Shown piece by piece: positions 61,661-64,000 of a stretch of 64,000 nucleotides of DNA; the first letter of the stretch is position 1; the number at the start of each line of letters is the position of its first letter. The stretch spans positions 62,001-126,000 of the forward strand of contig NZ_CABUOD010000007.1 of the NCBI RefSeq assembly GCF_902493135.1. Reading direction: 5' to 3'. The stretch is from an uncultured Parabacteroides sp. (GTDB taxonomy: Bacteria; Bacteroidota; Bacteroidia; Bacteroidales; Tannerellaceae). Made by a program: the position numbers and the translations under genes. The notes beneath the pieces were generated by a model. The model was not told the DNA's origin and ran no database searches. It saw only the letters and a list, made by a program, of their open reading frames with translations.

Positions 61661-61727
61661 AAGATCGGTGTTCGAGGGGGGGTGAAACATAGTTTCATGG
61701 AGGGGAACACTATGTTTTGGGGGGAGC
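61661..61727. repeat. Short tandem array with dyad cores and G-rich linkers
   Basis: GATCGGTGTTCGAGGGGGG, TGAAACATAGTTTCATGGAG and GGAACACTATGTTTTGGGG repeat with a period of about 21-22 bp. GAAACATAGTTTC is a dyad. The units are decayed. Confidence 0.5.
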
Positions 61728-61735
61728 AATCCTGT

Positions 61736-61923
61736 GTGACAATAATGACAATTACAATAATGACAATTACAATCTGATAATAATAAAACTGAAATCAAGA
61801 GTATAGAATAGTATTTATATATATATATATAATATATATATAAATACTATTCTATAACATTCTACAAAATCAAAATTCAGTTATTATAATTGTCATTATT
61901 GTCATTATTGTCATTATTGTCAC
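61736..61923. repeat. 188-bp imperfect palindrome, MITE-like
   Basis: The ends GTGAC and GTCAC and the repeats of TGACAATAA/TTATTGTCA face each other around an inner, nearly perfect palindrome (61802-61856, arms of 25 bp starting TATAGAATAGTATTTATATA). The right arm carries four TTGTCATTA units of 9 bp. There is no open frame. It lies between mntH and glnS within the 460-bp gap 61494-61953. Confidence 0.7.
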
Positions 61924-61953
61924 GCGACCGGTGTTGTCTTATGTCGTGAAATT

Positions 61954-63210
61954 CTATGCTAAAAGACTGATTAATAGCGCAATGTTCAAGAACGTGACAA
62001 GTGCTCCCAGGGTGACTAAAAGGATAGTTGTGGATCTCGAATTCACAAATTTGCCCATCACCTTTTTGCTGGATGTCAGATAAACTTGTGTGAAAACGGT
62101 GATCGGCAACTGCACGCTCAGCAACATTTGCGAGTAAATTAAGCCTTTGAACGGGTCTCCTACGACAAAAATAATGAGTAAAGCGGGGATAAAAGACAGC
62201 AAAACTCCTAATTTGGAGTGGAGGTCTTTGTGGTTATATGCTTCTCCGTAGAACCCCGCGAAGATGGAGGCTCCGGCAATTCCCGACGTGATCGTGGAGG
62301 AAATGCCTGCCAGCAGGAGCGCTCCGGCGAATATGACTCCGGCGTTGTTTCCGACCAACGGGACTAATAGCTGCCTGGCCTGATCCAGCTCGTCCACCGC
62401 TATATTCTGTTTGAAGAAGGTTGCTGCTGCCAGGATAATCATGGCCGAATTGATCGCCCAGCCGATAACCATTGATAAAAGTGTGTCGTAGAACTCATAT
62501 TTCAATTGCTTTTTGATCACCGGCTCGTCTTCGAGGTTCCATTCGCGGCTCTGTATGACTTCCGAGTGGAGAAACAGGTTGTGGGGCATGACGACGGCTC
62601 CCAGCACGCTCATGATGATCAGCATGGAGTTCTCCGGGAAAGTCGGTTTGATCCATCCTTCGATGGCGGCTCCCCATTGTACGTCCACCAGTGCCAATTC
62701 ATACAAAAACGACAGCCCGATGATCGAAACGAACATGATGATCCAGCGCTCTATCTTGCTATATGTGTTGGTGAGCAACATGCCGAGGCAGACGATCGTC
62801 ACGATGACGGCCCCGATTTTGATCGGCATCCCGAACAGCATCCGAAGGGCGATGGCGCCTCCCAGCACCTCGGCAAGCGAGGTCGAAATGCTGGCCAGCA
62901 TGGCCGAGATCAGGATAGGGCGGCTCAGCGTGCGCGGCATATATTTGTTGGTCGCCTCCGAAAGGCAGAGTCCGGTGACGATCCCCAGGTGGGCGACATT
63001 ATGCTGGATGATGATCAACATGATAGAAGAGAAAGTGACCACCCAGAGCAGGGCATAGCCGAATTCGGAACCGGCAGCCAGATTGGTCGCCCAGTTCCCC
63101 GGATCGATGAAACCTACGGTAACGAGTAGTCCCGGCCCGATATATTTCAGCAGGTCCAGAGCGCCGGCACTCGGTCGGTGGTTGATTTTGAGTTTGTCTA
63201 ATATGTTCAT
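61954..63210 (-). CDS. mntH: Nramp-family divalent metal (Mn2+/Fe2+) transporter
   Basis: The 418-residue inner-membrane protein has 11 predicted helices. The metal-binding motifs are DPGN (GFIDPGNWATNLAAGSEFGY) in helix 1 and MPHN (LGAVVMPHNLFLHSEV) in helix 6, the latter with the Met that favours transition metals. Nramp proteins import Mn2+ or Fe2+ with protons. A -7 box (minus-strand TATCTTTG, 63252-63259) lies 41 bp upstream. It is a single gene. Confidence 0.93.
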   Translation of the reverse strand: MNILDKLKINHRPSAGALDLLKYIGPGLLVTVGFIDPGNWATNLAAGSEFGYALLWVVTFSSIMLIIIQHNVAHLGIVTGLCLSEATNKYMPRTLSRPILISAMLASISTSLAEVLGGAIALRMLFGMPIKIGAVIVTIVCLGMLLTNTYSKIERWIIMFVSIIGLSFLYELALVDVQWGAAIEGWIKPTFPENSMLIIMSVLGAVVMPHNLFLHSEVIQSREWNLEDEPVIKKQLKYEFYDTLLSMVIGWAINSAMIILAAATFFKQNIAVDELDQARQLLVPLVGNNAGVIFAGALLLAGISSTITSGIAGASIFAGFYGEAYNHKDLHSKLGVLLSFIPALLIIFVVGDPFKGLIYSQMLLSVQLPITVFTQVYLTSSKKVMGKFVNSRSTTILLVTLGALVTFLNIALLISLLA

Positions 63211-63251
63211 ATTAATAGTTTATGTTATTGTTGTAAATCATCATTTACCGT

Positions 63252-63259
63252 TCAAAGAT
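63252..63259 (-). promoter_or_regulatory. Promoter -7 element for mntH
   Basis: Plus-strand CAAAGATA, an exact inverse TAnnTTTG box. No clear -33 box or Mn riboswitch fold was seen. Confidence 0.55.
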
Positions 63260-63343
63260 ATAAAATATTTGCCGGTAGAAATGTTTATGATAATTGATAA
63301 TTTTTATCGGCTGATCTGTTTTATCTTTATAATTGTCAATTTA

Positions 63344-64000
63344 TCAAGGGAATGTCAGTATGAATGTCGTCCGTTTGGCGGCCGGCGCACTCTTAAGGGC
63401 GATGCTGCCTCCCGAAAGGCGCATGATCTGGCGGGAGATGGAAAGCCCGATGCCGCTACCGCCCTCTTTGGTGGTGAAGAACGGGACGAAAATGTGTTCG
63501 GCCTCTTCTGACGGGATCACGGGCCCGTTGTTGCTGACTTCGATCAGGACGGCTTCCTCTTCGTTGCAATAGGCTTTTACCTCGATCAGGCCGTCCGCCT
63601 GTTCACTACCGATGGCCTGCATGGCGTTTTTCAGCAGGTTCAGGACAACTTGCGAGATCAGGTTCTCGTCCGCATAGACGATCAGGTCGGAAGGCTCTAC
63701 GCTGACATGGATCGCGATGTTGGGGAAATCGGTATGGTGGCGGGCCAGCTTCACCATGCGTTCCGCAAATTTCTGGACATAGAAGAGCGTGGGCTCCGGC
63801 GTCGGGATATGCGTGAATTTGCGGTATGACTCCACGAAAGAGATCAGGCTCTTTCCCGTCGTGCTGATCACTTCCAGGCCGTTGCGTATCTCGTCGTCCG
63901 CATTCTGGTGCAGGGAGAGAAGCGTGTCGCTAAGGGAAGTGATGGGAGTGACCGAATTCATGATCTCGTGTGTCAGGACACGGGTCAGGCGGATCCACGA
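63344..64000 (-). CDS. Sensor histidine kinase, N-terminus outside window
   Basis: The minus-strand frame is open to the window edge and reads RLTRVLTHEIMNSVTPI, with the phosphorylated His in the H-box, then the HATPase domain: N-box VVLNLLKNAMQAI, G1 VSNNGPVI, F-box IFVPFFTTK and G2 GSGIGLSISRQIM. It ends ILTFP. The HEIMNSVTPI type of H-box is common in Bacteroidetes kinases of the NtrB/NtrY kind, which often pair with sigma-54 response regulators. The partner would lie outside the window. The sensor domain is not visible. Confidence 0.9.
   Translation of the reverse strand, partial: SWIRLTRVLTHEIMNSVTPITSLSDTLLSLHQNADDEIRNGLEVISTTGKSLISFVESYRKFTHIPTPEPTLFYVQKFAERMVKLARHHTDFPNIAIHVSVEPSDLIVYADENLISQVVLNLLKNAMQAIGSEQADGLIEVKAYCNEEEAVLIEVSNNGPVIPSEEAEHIFVPFFTTKEGGSGIGLSISRQIMRLSGGSIALKSAPAAKRTTFILTFP

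Noticed and set aside
61736..61923. Replication origin
   Set aside because: It is AT-rich and repetitive, but I see no DnaA-box cluster and no dnaA or other origin-linked gene nearby.

Overview
The window looks like chromosomal DNA of a Bacteroidales gut anaerobe, most likely Parabacteroides. The evidence is the set of TAnnTTTG (-7) promoters typical of the Bacteroidetes primary sigma factor, weak Shine-Dalgarno sites, lipoproteins with acidic residues after the Cys, GH51/GH97 enzymes, an HU-Ig (DUF4469-type) protein, type-IX-like and DUF6383-like C-terminal domains, and a HAD-hotdog menaquinone fusion. The species cannot be fixed by eye. No rRNA, tRNA, IS element or CRISPR was seen.

Layout. 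1-7.4 kb: galactose mutarotase (partial) divergent from a GH51 arabinofuranosidase and GH97 glycosidase pair, then a large outer-membrane barrel protein. 7.4-12.5 kb: polyamine ABC importer potABCD and a HAD hydrolase. 12.5-15 kb: a surface lipoprotein, then a queuosine-precursor transporter under a preQ1-I-like riboswitch, divergent from a structured RNA and a small unknown gene. 15.2-18.4 kb: two predicted outer-membrane proteins around a ClC channel. 18.5-22.8 kb: a ThuA-like protein and the minus-strand operon HAD-DHNA-CoA thioesterase, menF, cysK. 22.9-27 kb: an AT-rich propeller lipoprotein, a superfamily I helicase and a glycine-zipper lipoprotein. 27.3-30.8 kb: two identical barrel genes that differ only in their signal peptides, and a secreted protein split by a frameshift at an A7 tract. 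30.9-37.4 kb: cysteine desulfidase, winged-helix protein, a candidate sigma-54-driven small RNA, CorA, an AAA/DUF4143 ATPase behind twin operators, and a MATE pump.

37.5-47.7 kb is the most striking part. A tyrosine recombinase ends inside a 23-bp repeat whose exact inverted copy lies 367 bp further on. The enclosed segment carries a candidate promoter that now faces the recombinase. Beyond it lie an HU-Ig protein and two giant exported repeat proteins. This reads as a self-contained DNA-inversion ON/OFF switch for surface proteins, apparently caught in the OFF orientation.

47.8-64 kb: an antitoxin gene with a toxin deletion scar, GNAT and DUF2156 genes, two AraC regulators followed by rclA-gnd-zwf-pgl (a reactive-chlorine/copper flavoprotein reductase joined to the NADPH-producing oxidative pentose phosphate pathway), the operon glnS-TPR-DUF368 (PopT-like), a 188-bp palindrome, an Nramp transporter and a partial sensor kinase. 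Several short tandem arrays with 22-24 bp period and self-complementary cores occur between genes, and one lies inside menF.
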